Below are positions 1 through 7,403 of a stretch of DNA of 38,928 bases, piece by piece; the first letter of the stretch is position 1; every line of letters begins with the position of its first letter. A program made the translations under genes and the position numbers. A model generated the notes under the pieces. That model worked only from the letters and a program-made list of their open reading frames with translations. It was not told where the DNA came from and did no database searches. Source of the DNA: Nitrosopumilaceae archaeon (GTDB taxonomy: Archaea; Thermoproteota; Nitrososphaeria; Nitrososphaerales; Nitrosopumilaceae); the NCBI GenBank assembly GCA_028279545.1, contig JANQNN010000026.1:1-38928 (forward strand), in the 5' to 3' direction.

Positions 1-7
1 AAATAAA

Positions 8-100
8 CGGGCTTGGAGGGCTTCGATCCCTCGACCTGTAACTTAGGAGGCTACCACGCTATCCATATTGCGCGTCAAATTGACTCTGCGCCACAAGCCC
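8..100 (-). tRNA. tRNA-Arg(CCT) with an intron in the D-loop
   Basis: Read on the minus strand, acceptor arms GGGCTTG/CAAGCCC pair over seven bases. The T-stem is GAGGG/CCCTC with loop ATCGAAG. The anticodon stem GTAGC/GTTAC (one G-U) encloses loop CTCCTAA, giving anticodon CCT, which reads AGG arginine codons. The D-arm fits only if 18 bases are removed; the mature D-loop is then AGTATGGATA between GCGC and GCGT. The mature molecule is 74 bases plus a G discriminator, with no encoded CCA, as is usual in archaea. It lies 24 bases downstream of bluB on the same strand. Confidence 0.93.
68..85 (-). other. Predicted 18-nt non-canonical tRNA intron
   Basis: The exonic D-stem strand GCGC can pair with a second GCGC inside the insertion. 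That gives a four-base-pair central helix flanked by two three-base bulges (AGA and AAU in RNA) and an inner hairpin GUCA-AUU-UGAC. This matches a relaxed bulge-helix-bulge, the substrate of archaeal tRNA splicing endonuclease. Cutting after the second base of each bulge removes exactly these 18 bases and restores a normal D-loop. The outer helix is weak, so the exact ends are inferred. Confidence 0.8.
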
Positions 101-124
101 AGCAAAAAAAATACTTGTAATTAT

Positions 125-832
125 TTAAGCGTAATCAGAATTACTTTCCATAAAATTCTGCAAGTTTTTCCAATTTGGATGTTCTTTTTCATTCCATTTT
201 TCAAAATAGACTACGTCATTTAGGTCAAGACGGGGAAGCCAACCTGAGGTTTCTAAATCTGGTTTGGATGCAAATTCGTCAACGTAGCCTAAACACAAGT
301 AGGCTACAGGAACCACTTGATCTGGTAAATCTAATACATTTTTTAAAACCTCATTTGATAGTATGCTTACCCATCCAACACCTACCCCTTCTGTTCTTGC
401 TGCAAGCCAAAGATTTTGAATAGCGCAGCAAACGCTATACAAACCTGCTTCTGGAATGCTTGATCTTCCAATCACAAATGGACCAAATTTTGAAGGGTCA
501 TATGTTACACAGAGATTAACTGGAGATTCTAAAATTCCTTCAAGTTTGAAGGAAAGGTATTTTGATCTTTTGGGATCTTCAATTAATTGTGCTGATCGGT
601 TTTTTTCCTCCTCAAAAGATTTTTTTATTCTTGATTTCGTTTGAGAATCTTTAATTAAAATAAAGTTCCATGGTTGTGAAAAACCCACCGAGGGAGCATG
701 ATGTGCAGCATTTAAAATTTTAGATAAAATCTCTTCTGGTATTAATTTAGAAGTAAAATGCTTTCTAACATCTCTTCTAGAATGTATTGCTTTGTAAAGT
801 CCATGTTTCTCTTCCTTGGTAAATTCTTCCAT
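125..832 (-). CDS. bluB: 5,6-dimethylbenzimidazole synthase (BluB-type flavin destructase)
   Basis: A 235-residue nitroreductase-fold protein. BluB enzymes split reduced FMN with oxygen to make 5,6-dimethylbenzimidazole, the lower ligand of cobalamin. The sequence shows the BluB signature RRDVRKHF (residues 19-26, with the family's key Asp at 21), APSVGFSQPW (46-55) and GVGWVS (151-156, with the Ser that aligns with the catalytic serine of bacterial BluB). The length is usual for BluB. It starts at ATG, with a TTAAC-type AT-box about 30 bases upstream, so the mRNA may be leaderless. It is divergent from tRNA-Val. A plain nitroreductase is the alternative, but the D and S residues favour BluB. 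Confidence 0.85.
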   Translation of the reverse strand: MEEFTKEEKHGLYKAIHSRRDVRKHFTSKLIPEEILSKILNAAHHAPSVGFSQPWNFILIKDSQTKSRIKKSFEEEKNRSAQLIEDPKRSKYLSFKLEGILESPVNLCVTYDPSKFGPFVIGRSSIPEAGLYSVCCAIQNLWLAARTEGVGVGWVSILSNEVLKNVLDLPDQVVPVAYLCLGYVDEFASKPDLETSGWLPRLDLNDVVYFEKWNEKEHPNWKNLQNFMESNSDYA

Positions 833-903
833 AATCTTTCTTTTTATTCGATATCTGGTTTGTTAAACGTTAATAATGTCTGAAGATGGTCTTGATTTTC
901 AAT

Positions 904-977
904 GGGCCGGTAGTCTAGCTGGTTAGGATACCGCCTCGACACGGCGGTGATCGTGAGTTCGAATCTCACTCGGCCCA
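904..977 (+). tRNA. tRNA-Val(GAC) with C33 instead of U33
   Basis: Acceptor GGGCCGG/TCGGCCC (one G-U), D-stem GTCT/GGAT, anticodon stem CCGCC/GGCGG, T-stem GTGAG/CTCAC with loop TTCGAAT, and discriminator A. The anticodon loop is TCGACAC, so positions 34-36 are GAC, for valine GUC/GUU codons. Position 33 is C where nearly all tRNAs have U. The molecule is 74 bases with no intron and no encoded CCA. An AT-box GTTAATAATG at 869-878 stands about 26 bases before the expected transcription start. Confidence 0.93.
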
Positions 978-983
978 TTTTTT

Positions 984-1496
984 TCATGTGGATCTGTCAA
1001 AATCCTTTTCAATTGTACTCCAAGCGCTTTCTGCAGTGATTATACCTTCAGCTCTGAAGCTATTGATTTTATTATCCAAAATGTTCTGATAAATTTCGTT
1101 ACTTACATCAGATCTTTTTAGTTCAAAAATATTTTTCAATGGAATTTCAGCTCCAGGGCTAAAAAGTGCCCTTCCCGGCATGGCAATATCTATTGTTGAA
1201 TATTGTCCAGAGCCCAATAATTCTCCATCAGCATATAATTGATAACCAATCAAAGAAACGGTAAATGTTGTATCGCTAGGATTTTTTACAAGAAAAGTTA
1301 CATCCAATTTTGCAATATTTTCTACTCTATTAACATTGGATACTTCTACCTCAAATAGATCAATCTCAACTTGTTCTAAATCTGGAACATCTAAGGTACC
1401 ATACCAAAGAATTGCTAACAATAAGGCTCCTAGCGCTGCAATAGCCGCATAAACTAAAAGTTTACTTTGAAGTGCCAAACCAATGATAGCACACAA
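984..1496 (-). CDS. Membrane-anchored LEA14-like (LEA_2 type) protein
   Basis: 170 residues from a TTG start. One hydrophobic segment near the N-terminus (about residues 10-32) is followed by a beta-rich domain with the pattern of water-stress/LEA14 folds: alternating hydrophobic strands, a VKNPSD element near residue 70 and a Y.LYADGELLGSG stretch. It probably faces the outside of the cell with an N-terminal anchor. The stop lies only six bases from the end of tRNA-Val on the opposite strand. A second protein of the same design is encoded at 35027-35578. The molecular role is unknown. Confidence 0.65.
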   Translation of the reverse strand: MCAIIGLALQSKLLVYAAIAALGALLLAILWYGTLDVPDLEQVEIDLFEVEVSNVNRVENIAKLDVTFLVKNPSDTTFTVSLIGYQLYADGELLGSGQYSTIDIAMPGRALFSPGAEIPLKNIFELKRSDVSNEIYQNILDNKINSFRAEGIITAESAWSTIEKDFDRST

Positions 1497-1542
1497 TATT
1501 CAACTAAAAAAGGTTGTCAAGATCCAAATACATAATATTTGA

Positions 1543-2055
1543 TTGACTTTTACAAAATTTGTGGTTATAGAACAAGCAATTATTACATGGATTCATCTTG
1601 TTGCAGCCGCGATTTGGGTTGGTGGTTCTCTTTTTATTGGAATAGTTTTTTCACCTCTTCTAAAAACAATTAGTACATCATTAGAAGAAAGAATCCAAAT
1701 AATGATTAAGGTTGGTAAAAGATTCAACAAAATTGCTGTTCCTTCCCTGATTATTTTAATGGCTACTGGATTATATAATTCACATTTACTTCTAAGTAAA
1801 CCGGATTTATTGTTTGCAACAAGCTATGGAACATTTCTTACAATTAAAATTATTTTAGTTATCGCATTAATTATTACCTATGTAGTACATGTAAGAATAA
1901 TTAGAAAGGACGTAGAAGATCAAATTATTTCTAACCAAATGCCACTTGAACAAATTCAAAAATTAAGAAAAAAAATAATTATTTTAGGAGAAGTTACTGT
2001 AGTTTTATCCGTAGCAATACTTTTCTTTGCAGCTTTACTTGATGCTGGCGTGTGA
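1543..2055 (+). CDS. CopD-like four-helix membrane protein
   Basis: 170 residues from a TTG start, with four strongly hydrophobic segments (about 10-37, 65-83, 96-118 and 148-167). The first carries WIHLVAAAIWVGG, the His-bearing motif typical of the CopD / DUF2214 family of integral membrane proteins, which is linked to copper uptake or haem-like redox functions in bacteria. Ammonia oxidisers of this lineage rely heavily on copper enzymes, so a copper role is attractive but only inferred. The 3' end overlaps the 3' end of rtcA by 21 bases in convergent orientation. Confidence 0.7.
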   Translation: MTFTKFVVIEQAIITWIHLVAAAIWVGGSLFIGIVFSPLLKTISTSLEERIQIMIKVGKRFNKIAVPSLIILMATGLYNSHLLLSKPDLLFATSYGTFLTIKIILVIALIITYVVHVRIIRKDVEDQIISNQMPLEQIQKLRKKIIILGEVTVVLSVAILFFAALLDAGV

Positions 2056-3063
2056 AATTCCCTCAATTCTTACCTCATAACCATCTTTTAATTTTCCAAT
2101 TCCGTATTTACAACCTGTAATTTTTGAGGCGACAAACAAATTTGTTTCCAAATGCTTCGAAATTTTTGAAATCTGAAAAATTGTTATCCCAGAAGCCAAG
2201 CTTGCAGGTAAGACAAGCATATCGGCAAGATGTTCATCTACACTAAACTTGTTTTGGATAAATTTTTCAAGATCAATATCGAAACTCTGAGTTTTGTTAT
2301 TAAACAAAGAATCTAATCCAATAATAGAACTATCATCAATACTACTGACTAATACTGAGGCACCTGAACTGATTGATGGTTCTTCTTTCACCAGAGTTTT
2401 TAGAGAAAAACCATTCTTAATCAATTTCCGTTTAAAGTCCTTTACCTGACCATTTATCAAATCAAAAGGTAATTTTGAATGAGTACCTATTATTTCTGCA
2501 GTTTTTATTTTTCGTTTTCCTAAAGTTATAGATTTTAATTTTTTAGAAGGAAAAACTTCTAATTCGATTATTCCTCCCCCTTTTGGATAATAGCCTCTTT
2601 TAATTATTTTAATTGAAAAAAAGATTCCCATTCTCGCATATGCTTCCTTTAAAATGATTTGAGTATAATCTATGGTTGGGCTCCAAGGAACATTTGTACC
2701 CCCTATAATTCTTAAGATTAATTTTTTCTTGCAAATTGCAACAACTGGAATTAAAACTTGAATTATTAATGAAATACTTCCTGCAGTTCCAACATTTTCT
2801 GAAAGATTCAAACTCTGAACATTATTTGGAATATACTCTAATTTCATGTCGCCAGTTTTTAAATTATTTTGTTTGGAATTACAAATTTTTTTTAGAATTT
2901 TTAGTGCAGTTAAATGTTGAGGCTTTAATCCTGGATTTTTTCTATTTTTTCTAATGTTTTCAATCTTTAGTGGTTGGTTCAAAATACATGATAATGCAAT
3001 AGCAGTTCGAACAATTTGCCCTCCTCCTTCTCCAAAAGAACCATCAATCTCAAGAAATTTCAT
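2035..3063 (-). CDS. rtcA: RNA 3'-terminal phosphate cyclase
   Basis: 342 residues, the usual RtcA length. The enzyme converts RNA 3'-phosphate ends to 2',3'-cyclic phosphates with ATP, through a covalent AMP-histidine intermediate. Visible features are the N-terminal DGSFGEGGGQIVRTA block (7-21), NPGLKPQH (43-50), the ENVGTAGS block (about 89-96) and VDEHLADML near residues 275-283, whose His278 is the expected adenylylated residue. The ATG start is followed at once by the conserved N-terminus. It is divergent from nadM over a 55-base spacer that must hold both promoters. Confidence 0.92.
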   Translation of the reverse strand: MKFLEIDGSFGEGGGQIVRTAIALSCILNQPLKIENIRKNRKNPGLKPQHLTALKILKKICNSKQNNLKTGDMKLEYIPNNVQSLNLSENVGTAGSISLIIQVLIPVVAICKKKLILRIIGGTNVPWSPTIDYTQIILKEAYARMGIFFSIKIIKRGYYPKGGGIIELEVFPSKKLKSITLGKRKIKTAEIIGTHSKLPFDLINGQVKDFKRKLIKNGFSLKTLVKEEPSISSGASVLVSSIDDSSIIGLDSLFNNKTQSFDIDLEKFIQNKFSVDEHLADMLVLPASLASGITIFQISKISKHLETNLFVASKITGCKYGIGKLKDGYEVRIEGISHASIK

Positions 3064-3118
3064 ATTTACCAGAGTAATTTATAATACTTTTTTAAAAACA
3101 ATTTTCTTATCTTTTATT

Positions 3119-3613
3119 ATGAATGGTCTTTTGATTGGTAGGTTTCAACCATTTCATTTTGGACATTTAGAAGCGTTACATTTTGCCTTATCCAAAGTTG
3201 AAAATTTATGGGTAGGTTTAGGAAGTTCCAATAAACCTATACAAAAAAACAATCCATTCTCTGCAGAAGAAAGACAAAAAATGATCATGTCTTCTATTGA
3301 CGATTCAAGTAAAGAAAAAATTAAAATTTATTTTATTCCTGACTTTGAAAATCACCAAAAGTGGGTAGAGCATATAGATAGCATTGTGCCAAAATTTGAT
3401 GTGGTCTTTTCTAATGATGAAATGACAAAATATCTTTATTCCAAACGTCAAAAGCAGGTACTCTCTATTCCTTTTACAAAAAGAGATATTTTATCAGGAA
3501 CAAATATTCGCGATCTGATAATCCAAGATCTCCCTTGGGAAAGTCTTGTTCCAGAAGGTACAAAACAATTTTTAAACAAAATTAATGTCAAACAACGATT
3601 AGAAAATCTCTAA
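3119..3613 (+). CDS. nadM: Nicotinamide-nucleotide adenylyltransferase (archaeal NadM type)
   Basis: 164 residues; makes NAD+ from NMN and ATP. The nucleotidyltransferase signatures are complete: GRFQPFHFGH (7-16) with the HxGH-like catalytic histidines 13 and 16, and SGTNIRD (126-132), the ISTxxR-like motif. I chose the ATG at 3119 because the conserved fold begins at once (MNGLLIGRFQ). The open frame continues upstream to 2954, but that part is antisense to rtcA and contains no family sequence. An AT-rich box TTTATAATAC near 3078-3087 is the likely promoter. The aminotransferase gene follows 41 bases downstream. Confidence 0.92.
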   Translation: MNGLLIGRFQPFHFGHLEALHFALSKVENLWVGLGSSNKPIQKNNPFSAEERQKMIMSSIDDSSKEKIKIYFIPDFENHQKWVEHIDSIVPKFDVVFSNDEMTKYLYSKRQKQVLSIPFTKRDILSGTNIRDLIIQDLPWESLVPEGTKQFLNKINVKQRLENL

Positions 3614-3654
3614 TTATAAATAAACCCCAAAAGGTGTTTCATTGGAGATAATAT

Positions 3655-4800
3655 TTGGAATATTTATCAATGCTTCCTGGCCCTACAAATGTACCCAACA
3701 GGGTTATGCGTGCTATGTTAGCACCAATCATAAACCATCGAAGCGACGATTTTGTAGAATTATACTCTGACGTAGTAGATAAAACTCAACAAGTTTTCCA
3801 AACTCAAAATGACATTGTAGCTCTTTCGGCATCTGGAACAGGAGCCGTGGAAGCTGGAGTAATTAATTTAATTAAAAAAGATGATAAAGTAATAATTCCA
3901 GTAAACGGAGAATTTAGTAATAGACTTTCACAGCTAATTGCAGGTCAAGGAGCAAATGTAATAAAACTTGAAACTCCACCAGGTCAAAATGCCACCTTTG
4001 ATCAAGTAAAAGAAGCTTTTGATAATAATAAAGACATTAAGGCATTCTATGTTGTTCACAACGAAACTTCTACTGGAACCATGGTTAATTATTTAGATAA
4101 GGTATCTGATTTAACATCTAGAAACGATTCATTTTACGTTGTAGATTCAGTTTCATTGTTGGGTGGTACCGAACTTCCCGTAGATAAATGGAATATCGAT
4201 GTTTGTATGACAGGAGCTCAAAAAGCAATTGCAGCTCCTCCTGGAATTTCTCCTATCTCTGTTAGTCCCAAAGCTAAAAAATACATGATAGAAAATCCGC
4301 CACCAACGATGTACTTTAACCTGGCAAGATATTTCCACTACTATGAAGAATCCAAGCATACTCCTTTCACTCCAGCGTTACCTTTACTTTATGCATATAG
4401 GGAAGCTCTGGAAATTATCTTAGAAGAAGGTTTAGAATCTGTTTTTAAACGCCACAAGACTTGTTCTGATGCTCTTTATTCTGGATTAAGTGCAATTGGT
4501 CTAACACCATTTGCTAAAGAAGAGGATCGTTCAATTTCAATAGTTGCTCTGAATTATTTGGAAGGTTTACAAGATAAAATATTTAGAGATACTTTGGCCA
4601 AAAAATTCAAAGTGTTAGTAGCAGGAGGATTTGGAGATCTAAAAGGTAAAGTATTCAGAGTTGGTTGTATGGGTGAGGTTAGTCCTTATCATGTCATGAG
4701 GACAATTTCTGCAATTTCCTCTACGTTAGCTATGATGGGTTATGATACAGATGCTCAAGCTGGTCTAAAAACAGCTGAAGAGAAATTAAAAGATCTTTAA
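3655..4800 (+). CDS. Class V pyridoxal-phosphate aminotransferase (alanine/serine-glyoxylate type)
   Basis: 381 residues. The N-terminus MLPGPTNVP and INHRSDDF are typical of the alanine-glyoxylate / serine-pyruvate branch of class V. Lys190 in TGAQKAIAAPPG is the expected Schiff-base lysine, and Asp164 in YVVDSVS contacts the PLP ring nitrogen. The reaction probably moves an amino group between alanine or serine and glyoxylate or pyruvate; the real substrates cannot be read from sequence. The TTG start at 3655 is supported by GGAG at 3644-3647 (seven bases away); the ATG at 3670 is a possible shorter start. Confidence 0.87.
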   Translation: MEYLSMLPGPTNVPNRVMRAMLAPIINHRSDDFVELYSDVVDKTQQVFQTQNDIVALSASGTGAVEAGVINLIKKDDKVIIPVNGEFSNRLSQLIAGQGANVIKLETPPGQNATFDQVKEAFDNNKDIKAFYVVHNETSTGTMVNYLDKVSDLTSRNDSFYVVDSVSLLGGTELPVDKWNIDVCMTGAQKAIAAPPGISPISVSPKAKKYMIENPPPTMYFNLARYFHYYEESKHTPFTPALPLLYAYREALEIILEEGLESVFKRHKTCSDALYSGLSAIGLTPFAKEEDRSISIVALNYLEGLQDKIFRDTLAKKFKVLVAGGFGDLKGKVFRVGCMGEVSPYHVMRTISAISSTLAMMGYDTDAQAGLKTAEEKLKDL

Positions 4801-4841
4801 TTCATGTTAACTTAATATAAGGAATTTCGCGATCGATCACA

Positions 4842-5591
4842 TTGACTTTCACCAAAGGTTCTTTATTACTAATTGATTATACTGCAAAAGTTAAAGACAC
4901 TGAAGAGATTTTTGACACAACTTTAGAAGAAGATGCAAAAAAATATTCAATTCATGAATCAGACATCAAATACCAACCAAAATTAGTCTCTATTGGTGAG
5001 GCATCCTATCCGGTCCTAAAAGGGCTTGATGAAGCCTTGACTAAAACTGCAGCAGGTGACAAATTAACTGTAGAGGTAACACCTGACAAAGGATTTGGGG
5101 AGAGAGACTCTACCAAAGTCCGAATGATTCCAATTAGAAAACTTGGAGAAGACGCAGAAAAGGTTTCTGTGGGAGATACCATTGAAGTTGATAACAAAAA
5201 AGGAATAATTCGTTTTATTGGTTCAGGTAGAGTCCAAGTTGACTACAATCATAGATACGCTGGAAAAACTATACTCTATGATGTAGATGTCAAAAAATCA
5301 TTAGATTCAGAAAATGATAAAATTTCTGGAATATTACAAAATAGATTACCTGTAGAAAATTCCAAAATAGAATTTACCGTTAAGGAAAAAGAGGCAAATA
5401 TTAACATCCCTGAAGAAATACTAAGAGCAGACGGCCTCCAAATAATGAAACATTTCATTCAACTTGATATTTTCAAATTTGTACCTTCATTAGAGAAAAT
5501 TAACTTTATTGAAACTCATAAAAATAAACAAGCTCAAACTAAAAAGCCCGAGACTAAAAAAGAAAAAGCCCCAGAACCTAAAGCCGCCTAA
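4842..5591 (+). CDS. FKBP-type peptidyl-prolyl isomerase, long archaeal form
   Basis: 249 residues. An FKBP domain (about 5-160) is split by an insert-in-flap chaperone domain: IDYTAKVKDTEEIFDTT opens the fold, GLDEAL marks the flap region and GFGERD precedes the insert. About 65 extra residues form an archaeal C-terminal domain, and the tail is rich in Lys, Pro and Glu. It is likely a cytoplasmic folding helper with prolyl isomerase activity. The start is TTG; an AT-box CTTAATATAAG (4811-4821) stands about 26 bases before it, so the mRNA is probably leaderless. The stop overlaps the egsA stop by four bases, convergent. Confidence 0.9.
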   Translation: MTFTKGSLLLIDYTAKVKDTEEIFDTTLEEDAKKYSIHESDIKYQPKLVSIGEASYPVLKGLDEALTKTAAGDKLTVEVTPDKGFGERDSTKVRMIPIRKLGEDAEKVSVGDTIEVDNKKGIIRFIGSGRVQVDYNHRYAGKTILYDVDVKKSLDSENDKISGILQNRLPVENSKIEFTVKEKEANINIPEEILRADGLQIMKHFIQLDIFKFVPSLEKINFIETHKNKQAQTKKPETKKEKAPEPKAA

Positions 5592-6652
5592 ATTACATTC
5601 GTACTTCTTGCTAAATTTGTAGCCTTCTGCTTTGTCATTTTAATTTCTTTTAAAATGGTATACCTTTCAGGTCTCAGCTCTTGGGCAATCATTAAAGCAT
5701 CTACTACTTCATTTTTTTTCAAACCAATTTGTCTTGCAGTTGTTGGTGCACCAACTTCTTTTAGGGTTCTCACAATTTTTTTCCAATCTTGACCATGCAG
5801 TTTTGACATCATTATAGAACCAATACCACATTTTTCTCCATGAAGTCCCTTACCTGGTGCAATTTTATCCAGTGCATGAGAGAAAAGATGTTCAGCTCCT
5901 GAACAAGGTCTACTACTTCCTGCGATACAAGATGCAACGCCCGCACTGATTAAAGCTTCAACAATAACTCTAGCATCTAATCCTTTACGGGAATACATAC
6001 TAGAATTGTCCATTACTATTTTTGCACTCATCATTGCCAAATCAGCAGAATACATTCCATAGTATTCTCCAGTTTTTTTATGACCTAATTGCCAATCTTT
6101 AACAGCTATAATATTTGCAATCAAATCACCACATCCACTAGCCAAAAGTTTTTTTGGTGCTTTTTTAATAATGTCTATATCAACAAAAACTCCCAAAGGA
6201 GCGCTTGCAACAATAGAATGAGGCATATCACTTTTTACGGAAACAAAAGGACTTGCCATTCCATCATGAGATGCAGCTGTGGGAACACTCACAAAGGGAA
6301 TGTCAAGATTGAAAGAAACCATTTTAGCTGTGTCCACGGAACGTCCTCCTCCTATTCCCGCTACAATATCACTATGGTCTTTTTTAACGTCTTTTTGGAT
6401 CTGGTTTAGGGTATTAATTTGATTATTTTTTGATGTGTGCCAAACAAATTTGATTTTATTTAATTTTAAGGATTTTTCAATTTTATTCTTAAGGATTTTT
6501 TTGACGTGAATTCCCGAAATTAAGGAAACTTTTCTAGGCTTATTTAGAGAAAAAAGAAATTCTCCAAACTTTTCGATGTTATTTTCTCCAACCATTATTA
6601 GCCGAGGTAATTCCATAGTGTGTGATGGCATTTTCTCTTTCTTTTTTGCCAA
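5588..6652 (-). CDS. egsA: sn-glycerol-1-phosphate dehydrogenase
   Basis: 354 residues. It reduces dihydroxyacetone phosphate to sn-glycerol-1-phosphate, the backbone with archaeal stereochemistry, and so is the first step of ether-lipid synthesis. It belongs to the iron/zinc alcohol dehydrogenase superfamily. GGGRSVD (101-107) binds the dinucleotide, and SHDGMASPF (129-137) is family-specific. Asp176 (SGCGD), His255 (GAEHLFSH) and His271 (GLHGEK) are the expected metal ligands. The ATG start sits at the edge of the spacer shared with psmB, which is transcribed away from it. Confidence 0.95.
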   Translation of the reverse strand: MAKKKEKMPSHTMELPRLIMVGENNIEKFGEFLFSLNKPRKVSLISGIHVKKILKNKIEKSLKLNKIKFVWHTSKNNQINTLNQIQKDVKKDHSDIVAGIGGGRSVDTAKMVSFNLDIPFVSVPTAASHDGMASPFVSVKSDMPHSIVASAPLGVFVDIDIIKKAPKKLLASGCGDLIANIIAVKDWQLGHKKTGEYYGMYSADLAMMSAKIVMDNSSMYSRKGLDARVIVEALISAGVASCIAGSSRPCSGAEHLFSHALDKIAPGKGLHGEKCGIGSIMMSKLHGQDWKKIVRTLKEVGAPTTARQIGLKKNEVVDALMIAQELRPERYTILKEIKMTKQKATNLARSTNVI

Positions 6653-6678
6653 ATTCGTTATTTGATGACATCAGAAGG

Positions 6679-6721
6679 TTATTTAAAAGGGTGAATAATA
6701 CATACATTATCTCTAAAGGTG
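6679..6721 (+). promoter_or_regulatory. psmB promoter and ribosome-binding site
   Basis: TTATTTAAAAG at 6679-6689 matches the archaeal TATA box and predicts transcription from about 6711. AAAGGTG at 6715-6721 then matches the anti-Shine-Dalgarno sequence of archaeal 16S rRNA and stands six bases before TTG 6728. This spacing is why I prefer TTG 6728 over the upstream in-frame GTG 6719, which would lie inside the ribosome-binding site. Confidence 0.6.
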
Positions 6722-6727
6722 TATTTT

Positions 6728-7360
6728 TTGTCAAATAATGTCCAAGAAAAAATTCTGCACGGAACAACCACTGTAGGTATCAAAGCCAAGGATGGTATAG
6801 TATTGTGTGCAGATATGAGAGCCAGTGCTGGCTATTTCATTGCAAATAACAATACTATGAAAATACAAAAAATTGATCTTCACGCAGGCTTGACTTTAGC
6901 AGGTGGAGTTGCTGATGCCCAAAACATTGTTGATATTTTACGTTATCATTCCAATCTTCATAGAGTAGAAAAACATGGACCAATCTCAATTCACTCTCTT
7001 AGTAGACTTTGTTCTCTCATATTCCATCAAAATCGTGGGTATCCATTCATTGCTGATATTCTCATTGGGGGTTATGATGCAAACGGACCAGCATTGTTCA
7101 ATGTTGATATGTTTGGTTCAGTAGAAGAAAAAAAATATGTGACGACTGGAAGTGGATCTCCTGTTGCATATGGTTTACTTGAGGACGAATATAGAGATGA
7201 TCTAACCGTTGAAGAAGCCAAGAAAATAGCTTTAAGAGCTGTTAAGGCTGCAATAGTTAGAAACATTGGGACTGGCGATGGAATTAACATTGCAATAATG
7301 GATAAAGATGGTTTCCGTCTTTTGACAGAAGACCAAAAGAAAGCAGTAATAGACCTTTAG
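6728..7360 (+). CDS. psmB: Proteasome beta subunit (catalytic)
   Basis: 210 residues from TTG 6728 (213 from GTG 6719). This is the threonine-protease subunit of the archaeal 20S proteasome. A short propeptide ends in HG, and autocleavage before TTTVG exposes Thr13 as mature Thr1. Counting from there, Asp17 (CADMRAS) and Lys33 (NTMK) fall at the expected catalytic positions. GSGSPVAYGLLE and the GDGINIAI strand are also typical. The whole catalytic set is present, so this is an active subunit rather than a silent one. fttA follows 43 bases downstream on the same strand. Confidence 0.95.
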   Translation: MSNNVQEKILHGTTTVGIKAKDGIVLCADMRASAGYFIANNNTMKIQKIDLHAGLTLAGGVADAQNIVDILRYHSNLHRVEKHGPISIHSLSRLCSLIFHQNRGYPFIADILIGGYDANGPALFNVDMFGSVEEKKYVTTGSGSPVAYGLLEDEYRDDLTVEEAKKIALRAVKAAIVRNIGTGDGINIAIMDKDGFRLLTEDQKKAVIDL

Positions 7361-7403
7361 AAATTTAACGAATTAAAAACTCTCATTATACTTTAGTGAT
7401 TTA

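Noticed and set aside
904-977. Reading the tRNA as tRNA-Asp(GTC)
   Set aside because: The overall body recalls Asp tRNAs, but with a seven-base loop between CCGCC and GGCGG the anticodon is GAC, not GTC.
2954-3118. Upstream extension of the nadM reading frame
   Set aside because: It is antisense to the start of rtcA, adds no family sequence, and the conserved NadM fold begins exactly at ATG 3119.
6089-6409. 106-residue frame antisense to egsA
   Set aside because: A shadow of the strongly conserved egsA gene; composition is Asn/Ser/Cys-rich with no pattern of a real protein.
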